Source: Alkalibacterium sp049389645
GTDB lineage: Bacteria > Bacillota > Bacilli > Lactobacillales > Carnobacteriaceae_A
DNA: 64,000 nucleotides
NCBI RefSeq assembly: GCF_049389645.1
Contig: NZ_CP186540.1
Span: 1,364,001 to 1,428,000, forward strand
Direction of reading: 5' to 3'
Part shown: in pieces, positions 34,340 to 42,053 of the stretch
How the letters are laid out: the number at the start of each line of letters is the position of its first letter
Position numbering within the stretch: position 1 is the stretch's first letter
Notes under the pieces: model-generated
What the model was told of the DNA's origin: nothing
What the model saw: the letters and a program-made list of their open reading frames with translations, nothing else
Databases searched by the model: none
Position numbers and translations under genes: made by a program

Positions 34340-34365
34340 CTGATTAGGCGACTAGGCCTAATCAG
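34340..34365. repeat. Right border hairpin of repeat array 2
   Basis: CTGATTAGGC and GCCTAATCAG form a perfect 10-bp stem with a six-base loop. It is a near copy of the left border hairpin (GATCAGGC versus GATTAGGC) in the same orientation. Confidence 0.8.
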
Positions 34366-34514
34366 TCAACTAGAGTAATACCAATGGCCCACTGTGACAA
34401 GCAAACACATGCAGAAACTATCTAATACAACCAAACATCATAATCGTTATTGTTGCGTTTAAACATGTATGATGTTAGAGTTTACATGTAATAAAAAAAT
34501 TAAATACGAATGAT

Positions 34515-34594
34515 CCTGGGAGTCTTTTCAAGAAGGCTGAGAGTGATGTATATCAGACCAGTAACCTGATCAGCGTAATGGCTGCGGAGGGAGA
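34515..34594 (+). promoter_or_regulatory. TPP riboswitch (THI element)
   Basis: The conserved TPP aptamer elements appear in order: CTGGGAG, GGCTGAGAG, ACCAGTAACCTGATC, GTAATGGCTGCGGAGGGA. It precedes the ykoF start by 55 bp. The expression platform is not clear to me: a T-run at 34622-34628 could end a weak terminator, or control may act on the GGAGGAG ribosome binding site at 34635. Thiamine pyrophosphate would repress the ykoFEDC genes. Confidence 0.93.
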
Positions 34595-34649
34595 TCTATA
34601 TATGATGTCTCTTTCCTATGGATTTTTTTCGTTTGGAGGAGTTTTTTTA

Positions 34650-35279
34650 ATGTCAAAAAACTATGTCAACTACGGAAAGTGTTCAGCTGGAAAGCCTGGT
34701 TCTACAATGGGAATTACAGGCGCTCGCTTCAACTTGTCACCGATGAGTGATGATTTTGAAACGATTATTTTAGATGCAATCAAGCAAGTCGATTTATCGA
34801 AAGTGTGGTCAGAAACCGATCATATCTCAACGGTTTATCGCGGAAAAGAAGAAGCGGTATTCGATGCACTGAAAGCGGCGTACGTGTTTGCTTACCGAAA
34901 AGGCGTGCACATGACCCTGGAAGCGACCGTATCAAAAGGGTGTCCTGGAGACAGTGACAGCGATTATACACTGGCATTGGATGACCCGAAAATCAACCGG
35001 GAAGAAAGCAAAGCCATCGACTTTCCAGTCATCGGTAAATTTGCCCTGTATCCGATGGGCTCGGATGACTATATGGCGACCATCGCTGAAGTCGTCAACG
35101 AAGGCATCGAACGTGGAGTCGTCACGGGTTCCGGACACTATGGGACCAACCTGGGCGGAAATGTCCAGGACGTCTTTGATTATCTGGAATATGTTTCAAA
35201 CACTGTAGGCAAAGAAGTCAGTCACTACGTCAGTCAGATTACACTTCACTGCAGCGTACCGGAAGGAGAAATCGAATGA
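34650..35279 (+). CDS. ykoF: YkoF-family thiamine/HMP-binding protein
   Basis: YkoF (209 residues) is a cytoplasmic protein with two ferredoxin-like repeats that binds thiamine or hydroxymethylpyrimidine and accompanies the YkoEDC transporter. Visible repeat similarity: GITGARFNLSPMSDDFETII near 25 and FALYPMGSDDYMATIAEVV near 130. ATG 34650 follows TTTGGAGGAG and was chosen over ATG 34602, which sits between riboswitch and ribosome binding site. The stop overlaps the ykoE start (ATGA). TPP-riboswitch control supports the assignment. Confidence 0.9.
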   Translation: MSKNYVNYGKCSAGKPGSTMGITGARFNLSPMSDDFETIILDAIKQVDLSKVWSETDHISTVYRGKEEAVFDALKAAYVFAYRKGVHMTLEATVSKGCPGDSDSDYTLALDDPKINREESKAIDFPVIGKFALYPMGSDDYMATIAEVVNEGIERGVVTGSGHYGTNLGGNVQDVFDYLEYVSNTVGKEVSHYVSQITLHCSVPEGEIE

Positions 35280-35863
35280 ATAGAAACAAATTAACATTGC
35301 GCGATTATTTACTGATGGCGCTCATTTCGGTCGTGTTTGGCGTATTGTATTTGATGGCAGTCTATGCGGGAACAGCTCTGACCACCATCTTGACACCTTT
35401 CGGCTTAGGCGTGCTCGGGTATGAACCTTTTTTTGGTATCTGGTTCATGGCAGCGATCATCACGACCTATCTCATCCGCAAACCGGCCGTAGGCATCATC
35501 ACCGAGGTCATTGCGGCTTTGATCGAAGTGATGCTCGGTAATATGTTTGGTGTCATGGTCCTTGTCTCTGCTTTTATACAAGGTGTCGGCGTCGAAATCC
35601 CTTTCGCGTTAACCAAATACGGAAAATATTCGTATAAAATCGCGATGCTTTCGGCTTTATCCGCTGCTGTATTGTCCTTTCTCTGGACAGGCTTTAGAAG
35701 TAATTACCTCGCAATGGACTGGCGGATCGTCGCCGCGATTTTCGTCGTTCGTTTACTGAGTTCCTTGTTCTTTACAGGGTACTTGTCAAAGCGTATCTGT
35801 GACAAGCTGGATGAAGCTGGTATCTTAAATCATAATCTGGAAACGAGTGAAATATTTGAGTAA
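35276..35863 (+). CDS. ykoE: ECF transporter S-component YkoE (thiamine/HMP)
   Basis: YkoE (195 residues, about 5-6 membrane segments) is the substrate-binding S-component of a dedicated ECF transporter for thiamine precursors. MNRNKLTLRDYLLMALISV, YMAVYAG-like segments, the conserved FGLGVLGYEPFFGIWFMAA and VIAALIEVMLGNMFG are typical. Translation is coupled to ykoF by overlap, and ykoD starts within its 3' end. Confidence 0.9.
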   Translation: MNRNKLTLRDYLLMALISVVFGVLYLMAVYAGTALTTILTPFGLGVLGYEPFFGIWFMAAIITTYLIRKPAVGIITEVIAALIEVMLGNMFGVMVLVSAFIQGVGVEIPFALTKYGKYSYKIAMLSALSAAVLSFLWTGFRSNYLAMDWRIVAAIFVVRLLSSLFFTGYLSKRICDKLDEAGILNHNLETSEIFE

Positions 35864-37322
35864 TGTGACTTTAGCAGTAGAAAATCTGTCTTTTGAAATC
35901 GGTGGCAAGAAACGCATCGATTCGGTTAGTTTTGAAGTGGGTAAAGGGGAAATCGTTTTGCTGTGCGGTGGAAGTGGCAGTGGTAAGAGCACCCTGGCCA
36001 ATATCCTTATTGGCTACTATCCGGAATACGGTGGAAAACAAGACGTTTCCCATATCAGAATCAGCGGTGAAGATGTGCAGCATCAGTCTGTGGTAAAGCG
36101 TTCAGAGTCGGTCAGGACGATTTTTCAGAATGCCCGCTTGTCATTCAGTATGAAGACCCTGCGTGAAGAGCTGGTCTTTATTTTGGAAAACAGCCGGTTC
36201 AACCCTGATGAAATGAACGGGATCGTAGAAGATAAAGCGAGAGAATTCAACCTGGCGTATCTGCTTGACCGTTCGTTTGACGATTTGTCAGGTGGGGAGC
36301 TTCAGCGTGCCGCGTTCGTCTGTGCCGATTTAGTGGATGTCCCGCTTTATATCATGGATGAGCCTTTCGCAAACGTGGACGACGAAACGATGCAGGACTA
36401 TATCCGCTACATGAAAGAACTGGTCAGAAAAGGAAAATCAGTTGTCATCATCGATCACCATGTCGACCGGTGGAACTGGGTGGACCGCTGGTTGCTGCTC
36501 GACAGCGCTCAGCAGCTTCATGATCTTTCTCTGATAGACTCGGAAACGACCATTCGAGAGCTGTTGACAAAAGAAGGAATCGTGGTGGATGTCTCGGCTG
36601 TTCCCAAAAGAGACCTGGAGTCAAAAGAGATTCTCTTGGAGCTGGACAAGGTAGCCGTTTATCACGAGAAAACGACACGAAAATCACTGTTCAAAAAAGA
36701 GACACAGACGAATACCTTGATCGAAGAAGCGCATTTCAACTTGAATAAAGGCTCGTTGACGGCACTGGTTGGACCCAGCGGTATCGGAAAGACGTCGCTC
36801 TTTAAAGCCATTTTAAATGTGTCCCCGTATAAAGGGGAGATACGTCTTCAGGGAAAAAACGTGAAGACGCTGAAACCAGAAAATTTGTATTCTAAAATCG
36901 GTCTGGTTTTCCAAGATCCGTCACTGCAGTTCGTTAAAACAAACGTTTTGGATGAAATGGTGCTGAGTCTCACGGCCTGGGAAAGCCTCGAAGAAGAGCA
37001 GGCAAAAGTGAAAGCAAGAGAAATACTGGATCAGCATCACTTTGAAGATCAAATCGGGAAGTCGCCCTGGATCATGAGTCAGGGGCAGCAGCGCCGGTTA
37101 GCCGTTTTATGTATGACCGTGGGGGACCAGAAATTATTGCTGGTGGATGAACCCACATACGGTCAGGATGCCAGAAACGCTAAGAAGATAATGGATAAGT
37201 TGAATGAACTCTGTCAGGAAGGCATGACGTGTCTGTTCACCAGTCATGACCACGAGTTAGTGGATGCTTATGCCGATCAGGTCTATGAAATCAAAGAGAA
37301 GAGGGTGTGTCAGGTCAGATGA
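35847..37322 (+). CDS. ykoD: Double-domain ABC ATPase YkoD
   Basis: A 491-residue fusion of two ATPase domains powering the YkoEDC thiamine/HMP transporter. The first domain has GGSGSGKST near 41-49 and LSGGELQR; the second has GPSGIGKTS near 308-316, VFQDPSLQF, and a degenerate signature MSQGQQRR, then LLLVDEPTYGQD. The GTG at 35847 overlaps ykoE by 17 bp; a TTG at 35856 is also possible. It differs from the shared EcfA1/EcfA2 pair at 8461, so this organism has both a group I-like and a group II ECF system. Confidence 0.9.
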   Translation: MKYLSNVTLAVENLSFEIGGKKRIDSVSFEVGKGEIVLLCGGSGSGKSTLANILIGYYPEYGGKQDVSHIRISGEDVQHQSVVKRSESVRTIFQNARLSFSMKTLREELVFILENSRFNPDEMNGIVEDKAREFNLAYLLDRSFDDLSGGELQRAAFVCADLVDVPLYIMDEPFANVDDETMQDYIRYMKELVRKGKSVVIIDHHVDRWNWVDRWLLLDSAQQLHDLSLIDSETTIRELLTKEGIVVDVSAVPKRDLESKEILLELDKVAVYHEKTTRKSLFKKETQTNTLIEEAHFNLNKGSLTALVGPSGIGKTSLFKAILNVSPYKGEIRLQGKNVKTLKPENLYSKIGLVFQDPSLQFVKTNVLDEMVLSLTAWESLEEEQAKVKAREILDQHHFEDQIGKSPWIMSQGQQRRLAVLCMTVGDQKLLLVDEPTYGQDARNAKKIMDKLNELCQEGMTCLFTSHDHELVDAYADQVYEIKEKRVCQVR

Positions 37323-38029
37323 TCGATTCAATTAATCCAACGGTAAAAACTATCGGTACACTTATTGGCACGCTCATATTAGGTTTTACGTTTCAGTGGC
37401 AAGTAAACATTATCGTTGCACTGTTGTGCGTACTCTTTTTAGTGACTTCTAAACGAACCAACCCGACGACGTTGCTCAAAATAATGGTTCCGATCACACT
37501 TATTTCGCTCAGTTACTTCTTTACCGGTTGGATTTTTAGTTCTGAGCAGGCACTCTTTGCCTTGGCGAATAATTCGGTGCCTTCACCAAGCGGTAAGGAT
37601 TTCGTCAATGGGCTGAATCTGGGCACGCGTATCTTTTCATTTGCCATGTTGGGCATCAGTTACAGCCTGACCACTGACCCGCATGAACTGATTGCGAGCT
37701 TTATCCAGCAGGCCAGGATGCCGATGAAGTTGGGCTATGCCATCTTGGCGGCTATCAACTTGACCTCGCTCATACAAAGGGAACGCGAGAATTCCAAACT
37801 GGCCCTTCAGGTGAGAAACATACCCGTCAAGCCGTTTGATACGAAACCCGTTTTCACGATGATGATCCGCATGGTCCGCTGGTCCGAGCACTTGTCTTTG
37901 GCGATGGAATCCAAAGGCTTCAGTGAGGACCGAGTCATGCAGATGCAGATGACGATCAAAACCCGAGATATTCTCTTTGCCGTCGGATTGCCCATGCTCA
38001 TCGCCGTATTAGGCTTTGCTATTTTTTAA
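37319..38029 (+). CDS. ykoC: ECF transmembrane component YkoC
   Basis: A 236-residue EcfT-like membrane protein completing the thiamine/HMP transporter. Starts MIDSINPTVKTIGTLIGTLI, with several membrane segments and cytoplasmic coupling-helix sequences LALQVRNIPV and LAMESKGFSE, degenerate versions of the EcfT Ala-Arg-Gly motifs. ATG 37319 overlaps the ykoD stop (ATGA); an earlier GTG at 37307 lacks proper spacing. A terminator shared with the convergent GNAT gene follows. Confidence 0.88.
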   Translation: MIDSINPTVKTIGTLIGTLILGFTFQWQVNIIVALLCVLFLVTSKRTNPTTLLKIMVPITLISLSYFFTGWIFSSEQALFALANNSVPSPSGKDFVNGLNLGTRIFSFAMLGISYSLTTDPHELIASFIQQARMPMKLGYAILAAINLTSLIQRERENSKLALQVRNIPVKPFDTKPVFTMMIRMVRWSEHLSLAMESKGFSEDRVMQMQMTIKTRDILFAVGLPMLIAVLGFAIF

Positions 38030-38076
38030 GATATGAAACAGACGATGAACGGCAATGCAGATAATTGAAAATAATT

Positions 38077-38133
38077 AAAAGACGTGCTTTATCGAGGAGT
38101 GATCCTTGGCTAAAGCACGTCTTTTGATTTTTT
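38077..38133. terminator. Bidirectional terminator, ykoC / GNAT gene
   Basis: AAAAGACGTGCTTTA pairs perfectly with TAAAGCACGTCTTTT; a further AGGA/TCCT stem lies inside the loop. T-runs lie on both sides between the convergent genes. Confidence 0.88.
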
Positions 38134-38737
38134 AAGAATCAGGTTTCTCATTTTCGATAAACTCTTCCACTGTCAGGCCAAGCTTCAAATCGTTGTAATA
38201 ATGGCCATTCATATAGATGGCACGTCGAACGCTGCCTTCAACGATGAACCCGACCTTTTCATGCATGGTCTGAGAAGCCGTGTTGCCCTCTACACAACCC
38301 GAATTACATTTTTGAAGTCTCAGTTCAAAGAAAGCATACCGTAAAACGATCCGTATGGCCTCCTGTGCATACCCTCTATTTCGGAAAGGTCTGTAGATGC
38401 GAATGCCGAAACTGAACGTCCCGTTTTTCATGTCGATCGAATTGAGGTAGATGGCTCCGACATGTTCACCTTCCAGGTTATCGATTGAGAACATGAGGCC
38501 ATTCTCATAGTCTTTGAAGTCGACCCATTCATCGATTTCCACTTTATCCATATCGAGACTCTTGGGTAACTCAACGCCCCAGTTCATGAGTCTGAAACCG
38601 TTACTGTCATTTGTTTCTTCATTTCTTAATGTCACATCTGTTTCTTTCATGGCACGCAGGACGACGTGGTTGCCTTTCCAGAAATTGTAATCAGTATTAT
38701 TGAAGATAAATTCTTTTGGATTCCATTCATGTGTCAT
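38132..38737 (-). CDS. GNAT family N-acetyltransferase
   Basis: A 201-residue acetyltransferase of the RimJ/RimL-like (Acetyltransf_3) group. The acetyl-CoA-binding motif region is FGIRIYRPFRNRGYAQEAIR, followed by NTASQTMHEKVGFIVEGSVR, typical of protein or small-molecule N-acetyltransferases; the substrate is unknown. The frame is open for six more codons upstream, but these contain the GAGGAG ribosome binding site, so ATG at 38737 is the start. It lies convergent to ykoC, with about 230 bp to the rplM promoter. Confidence 0.88.
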   Translation of the reverse strand: MTHEWNPKEFIFNNTDYNFWKGNHVVLRAMKETDVTLRNEETNDSNGFRLMNWGVELPKSLDMDKVEIDEWVDFKDYENGLMFSIDNLEGEHVGAIYLNSIDMKNGTFSFGIRIYRPFRNRGYAQEAIRIVLRYAFFELRLQKCNSGCVEGNTASQTMHEKVGFIVEGSVRRAIYMNGHYYNDLKLGLTVEEFIENEKPDS

Positions 38738-38969
38738 CTGTTCGTCTCCTCGCATTTATTTTTTTCGTCATAAACAAACAAGAAAACCATGATTCGTGTA
38801 AATTGATGTATTTAGAAAAGTTGTTAATTAATTTTAGCATAATTAAAGATAATAGAGGTAAGATAAGGCAGAGGATTGCAGAACTGACCGCTTAAAATGA
38901 GCGGCTTTGTCAACAAGATACACTTTTTTAAATGAAATGAGAAAATGTACTGAAAAAACAAAATAACGG

Positions 38970-38998
38970 TTGACATTACAACTCATTTGAGTTAGTAT
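38970..38998 (+). promoter_or_regulatory. Promoter of rplM-rpsI
   Basis: A perfect TTGACA (38970-38975) is 17 bp from TAGTAT (38993-38998). It is preceded by AT-rich sequence. The long 5' UTR that follows fits an autoregulated ribosomal operon. Confidence 0.8.
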
Positions 38999-39004
38999 TT
39001 TAGA

Positions 39005-39159
39005 TGGTATTGTTTGCCACCATAATAGGCGTCGGAAACTTATTCTGGAACAAACAACGAAGAGTCTTTCCCCTTTACATCAGATCGATACAGTAAAAGA
39101 TAGGGAAAGCAATTATTGCTGAAACTGAAATTAGAAAAGAAAATTTGGAGGTTAAGATT
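39005..39159 (+). promoter_or_regulatory. Putative rplM (L13) leader RNA
   Basis: About 150 nt of untranslated leader lies between the promoter and rplM, with GCCACCATAATAGGCG and TCTTTCCCCTTTACAT segments that could form stems. L13 leaders are known upstream of rplM-rpsI in Firmicutes and bind L13 or S9-type products. I could not fold it rigorously, so the class call is by position. From 38738 to 38969 there is only a short CCGCT/AGCGG hairpin near 38888. Confidence 0.45.
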
Positions 39160-39603
39160 GTGCGTACAACATTTATGGCAAATGAAAGTAACATTGAACG
39201 TAAATGGTATGTAGTCGACGCTACAGACATTCCTTTAGGACGTCTATCAACTGTCGTTGCATCTATTTTACGTGGTAAAAATAAACCTACGTTCACACCA
39301 CACGTTGATACAGGTGACCATGTCATCGTATTAAACGCATCACACATTAAATTAACAGGTAAAAAAGCGACGGATAAACTTTATTCTCGTCACACTGGAC
39401 ACCCAGGCGGTTTGAAACAAGTAACTGCTGGCAATATGCGTACCAACAGACCTGAACGTTTAATCGAAACGTCTGTTAGAGGTATGATTCCTCATAACTC
39501 ATTAGGACGCAAACAAATTAAAAAATTACATGTTTATGCTGGCGGAGAGCACAAAAACCAAGCTCAACAACCAGAAGTATTAGACATCACAAACTTGATT
39601 TAA
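39160..39603 (+). CDS. rplM: 50S ribosomal protein L13
   Basis: L13 (147 residues) is an early assembly protein of the large subunit. KWYVVDATDIPLGRLSTVVA, HTGHPGGLKQ and RGMIPHNSLGRKQIKKL are diagnostic. The start is GTG at 39160 after TTGGAGG, giving VRTTFMANES; an upstream in-frame ATG overlaps the ribosome binding site. In many Firmicutes the gene follows truA directly; here it lies 26.6 kb downstream. Confidence 0.97.
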   Translation: MRTTFMANESNIERKWYVVDATDIPLGRLSTVVASILRGKNKPTFTPHVDTGDHVIVLNASHIKLTGKKATDKLYSRHTGHPGGLKQVTAGNMRTNRPERLIETSVRGMIPHNSLGRKQIKKLHVYAGGEHKNQAQQPEVLDITNLI

Positions 39604-39616
39604 GGAGGGACTTCAA

Positions 39617-40009
39617 TTGACACAAGTACAATATTTAGGAACTGGTCGTCGTAAAAACTCAACAGCCCGTGTTATAATGACACCAGGTTCTGGCAAAATA
39701 ACTTTCAACAAAAAAGATATTACTGAATACATTAACTTTGCTCACTTACACTTAGTAGTGAAACAACCGTTAGCTGTAACTGATACAGTAGATAGCTATG
39801 ACATTAGAATCAATGTCAACGGTGGTGGATTCTCAGGACAAGCAGGCGCTGCTCGTCACGGAATCGCTCGTGCATTATTACAAGTAGATCCTGATTTCCG
39901 TCCAGCATTGAAAGCAGCTGGATTGCTAACACGTGATCCTCGTATGAAAGAGCGTAAAAAACCAGGTCTTAAAAAAGCGCGTAAATCTCCACAATTCTCA
40001 AAACGTTAA
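39617..40009 (+). CDS. rpsI: 30S ribosomal protein S9
   Basis: S9 (130 residues) reaches the P site with its C-terminal tail. TTG at 39617, following AAGGAGGG, gives the normal TQVQYLGTGRRKNSTARV start; GGFSGQAGAARHGIARALL and the C-terminal KKARKSPQFSKR are characteristic. It is co-transcribed with rplM (13-bp spacing) and followed by a strong terminator. Confidence 0.97.
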   Translation: MTQVQYLGTGRRKNSTARVIMTPGSGKITFNKKDITEYINFAHLHLVVKQPLAVTDTVDSYDIRINVNGGGFSGQAGAARHGIARALLQVDPDFRPALKAAGLLTRDPRMKERKKPGLKKARKSPQFSKR

Positions 40010-40093
40010 GCAACTCATTGTTGTATCAACGTTTACAAGAGCTTTTTGGTTCAAGTTGGTGCAAATCAGCTTAAACTTAATAAAGTGTGTACT

Positions 40094-40127
40094 AAAAAAG
40101 CATCAGCATTTTGCTGGTGCTTTTTTT
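40094..40127 (+). terminator. Terminator of rplM-rpsI
   Basis: AAAAAAGCATCAGC pairs with GCTGGTGCTTTTTT (one G-U) over a short loop, with a seven-T run. Confidence 0.92.
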
Positions 40128-40204
40128 ATGGTACCGATTCAAGATGATCATTCCGATTATCGAGCGTAAAGAATGTAGCGACAGAATAAAAGGTGGTAAG
40201 AAAA

Positions 40205-40339
40205 ATGAATTCAAAAGAAAAAATGTTAGAGTTAATCAAAGAGAAAAAAGCAGGCGGCGGAAAATCTATACAAAAAAAAGACACGCCAAAAAACGACCGA
40301 AAATATATGCGAAAAGCTCCAATACTTTTTAATAAATAA
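40205..40339 (+). CDS. Small basic protein of 44 residues
   Basis: An ATG behind GGTGGTAAG begins MNSKEKMLELIKEKKAGGGK, and the protein continues with 24 lysine-rich residues ending LFNK. A very strong terminator follows 23 bp after the stop, which supports a real short transcription unit. Basic small proteins of this shape occur in Lactobacillales, but I cannot name a family. A longer overlapping frame from 40111 begins inside the rpsI terminator and is less likely. Confidence 0.5.
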   Translation: MNSKEKMLELIKEKKAGGGKSIQKKDTPKNDRKYMRKAPILFNK

Positions 40340-40362
40340 TCGTATAGTTAACGAATAGGTGG

Positions 40363-40408
40363 AAAAGTAGGGAACCAACAATGTTAAATTGTTGGTTCCC
40401 TACTTTTT
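40363..40408 (+). terminator. Terminator after the 44-residue ORF
   Basis: A perfect 19-bp stem (40363-40381 with 40389-40407) ends in TTTTT. Confidence 0.93.
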
Positions 40409-40556
40409 ATATACTCTTCTTGTTCTTAAAGAAATGAATTGGAATAGTAAACCATTCTTTCTTCTAACAAAGAATCTAGCTAGTGTATTTTGCACTCGCA
40501 GTAGAATAATTGTTGAATGCTATTTAAGGCATACTTTAATAATTGAACGTAATACC

Positions 40557-40868
40557 TTAAACTTCAAAATATACATCATAATGAAACCGACAATCCGGAT
40601 TGAAATGTGCGGCGCAGTGTGAACATGTTTGATGAGCCATATACTCCTCTATGTTACATTCGGTTAAACATTCTCCGCAAAGGATTGCTTTTTTAGAAAA
40701 CTCTTCTTTAGACCAGCGCTTTTTAGTATGATTTACACTTTCATCATGGCATTTATAACAAGGATAATAGTCTCCACAGCATTTAAATTTGATCGCGACA
40801 ATATCTTTCTCTCCATGATAATGTTTACACCGTGTCTGATGATCAATCAAAAATCCTTTTACCTTCAT
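40557..40868 (-). CDS. CHY zinc finger protein
   Basis: A 103-residue protein with a CHY-type zinc finger: CKHYHGEKDIVAIKFKCC, YYPCYKCHDE, then two CxxC pairs (CGEC, CSHC) and a final HFNPDC. These cysteine/histidine spacings match the CHY domain, which binds three zinc ions; bacterial forms are uncharacterised. An AAAGGAGAAAG ribosome binding site precedes the start, which is ATG at 40868. It is a single gene; the region 40869-41140 contains only its upstream AT-rich sequence. Confidence 0.88.
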   Translation of the reverse strand: MKVKGFLIDHQTRCKHYHGEKDIVAIKFKCCGDYYPCYKCHDESVNHTKKRWSKEEFSKKAILCGECLTECNIEEYMAHQTCSHCAAHFNPDCRFHYDVYFEV

Positions 40869-41140
40869 AACATGTCTTTCTCCTTTGTTTGCTTTTTCAA
40901 ACGCAACAATACTATATAAGAAATTTCAGCGTCAAACAAGGGCTGAAGATCATAGACCAAATCTACAAGAATTTCATTTTTTTGAACTAAATCTGTTTAT
41001 TAAAAGAGAGAGTACGTCTTGAGTACTTATAACAAATACATATTTACTCTTAATATAATATAAATTCAACTATAAGATTATAGAGCAAGTTATCTTGTGA
41101 TTTAGTATATTTAATGAAAATAATTATTGTGAGGTTGATT

Positions 41141-41473
41141 ATGAAAATAGAGTGCGAAATAGAAGAAGAAGATTTTAGTAAAAACCATACACAAAATTCT
41201 CCGTAGCAAAAGAATATGTACACTATGATGAGGTTTCTATTACCAATACTTTGTTTGCTAGTCATCTACTTCTCGGGAACACTGCTATTCAATCAACCAG
41301 GCGTATACTGTATTATTATTGTTTTATGTTTATTGGATTTACTCTTATCCGAAAAAATATTAGAATACGATGATATGAGCATTCTTTACTAAAGTGCCGT
41401 ATCTGCATATATCATTCCCAAAAGATATCTGAATGATCAAAATATAACTGATATCCATGCTATTCTCAAATAA
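41141..41473 (+). pseudogene. Decayed ycxB-like membrane protein gene
   Basis: One frame of 110 codons is interrupted by two in-frame stops (TAG 41204-41206, TAA 41390-41392). It starts after GAGG with MKIECEIEEEDFSK, has two hydrophobic stretches (FLLPILCLLVIYFSGTLLF and CIIIVLCLLDLLL), and ends with AYIIPKRYLNDQNITDIHAI. The acidic start, paired membrane segments and IPKR end match YcxB-family proteins (about 170 residues), so roughly 60 internal residues also appear deleted. The remainder of 41474-41736 holds a terminator and no gene. Confidence 0.7.
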
Positions 41474-41486
41474 TAATCTTCGAATT

Positions 41487-41519
41487 AAAGAAATTCCTAT
41501 ACAGGGAGTTTCTTTTTTT
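41487..41519 (+). terminator. Terminator behind the ycxB-like remnant
   Basis: AAAGAAATTCCT pairs imperfectly with AGGGAGTTTCTTT and is followed by a T-run. Confidence 0.65.
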
Positions 41520-41736
41520 ATAAATTAGGTCGTCTAGTATTTTCTCGATATGAATAATAGTTATAGGTAGTCTTTAAAATTCCAAATGATAAGTTCTAAA
41601 ATGAGTTCGAAGTGACGTAAGTGTATAACCTAGCTTGTCATTAGTGATATAGGATTTCACTGAGCAGTTAAGTGTGTTAAATTATACTTAAACAAGAATA
41701 CAGTCTTTAGATAAGAAGAGACAGGAGGTGTTCATT

Positions 41737-41961
41737 TTGTTAAAAGTATTACATATTATTTTTTCCATAATCGTGCTTTTTCTAGCAGGATTCAGCCTGA
41801 TATTCCAAAACTTTGAAGGTCTACATTTTATAATGTTCTTCTTAGCTTTGACAATGTTGATTATGGGGTTAAAAGAATTCAAAGAAAATCGAAAAATTGC
41901 TGGATGGACATATGTAGTCATCTTTTTATTCCTATCAATTCAGGGATTTTTAATAAATTAA
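41737..41961 (+). CDS. DUF3953-type small membrane protein
   Basis: A 74-residue protein with three membrane segments (LHIIFSIIVLFLAGFSLIF, FIMFFLALTMLIMGL, YVVIFLFLSIQGFLI) and the conserved KEFKENRKIAGWTY. It resembles DUF3953 proteins of Bacillales and Lactobacillales, function unknown. TTG at 41737 lies eight bases after AGGAGG; GTG at 41728 overlaps the ribosome binding site. It is a single gene. Confidence 0.7.
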   Translation: MLKVLHIIFSIIVLFLAGFSLIFQNFEGLHFIMFFLALTMLIMGLKEFKENRKIAGWTYVVIFLFLSIQGFLIN

Positions 41962-42053
41962 AGATTGCTTTGAGGGTTTTAATATTTTTAGCATCCCCAA
42001 AAGATCAATTGAGATAGTGAGTCGAAGAATAGTTATTACAAGGAGGCAAAAAG

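Noticed and set aside
40111..40332. 73-codon frame MLVLFLWYRFKM...
   Set aside because: Begins inside the rpsI terminator; the 44-codon frame at 40205 has the better start.
40389..40622. 77-codon plus-strand frame over the CHY gene
   Set aside because: Begins in a terminator and overlaps the well-supported minus-strand zinc-finger gene.
40909..40935. Minus-strand promoter TTGACG / TAGTAT for the CHY gene
   Set aside because: Spacing is only 15 bp by my count, too short for a confident call.
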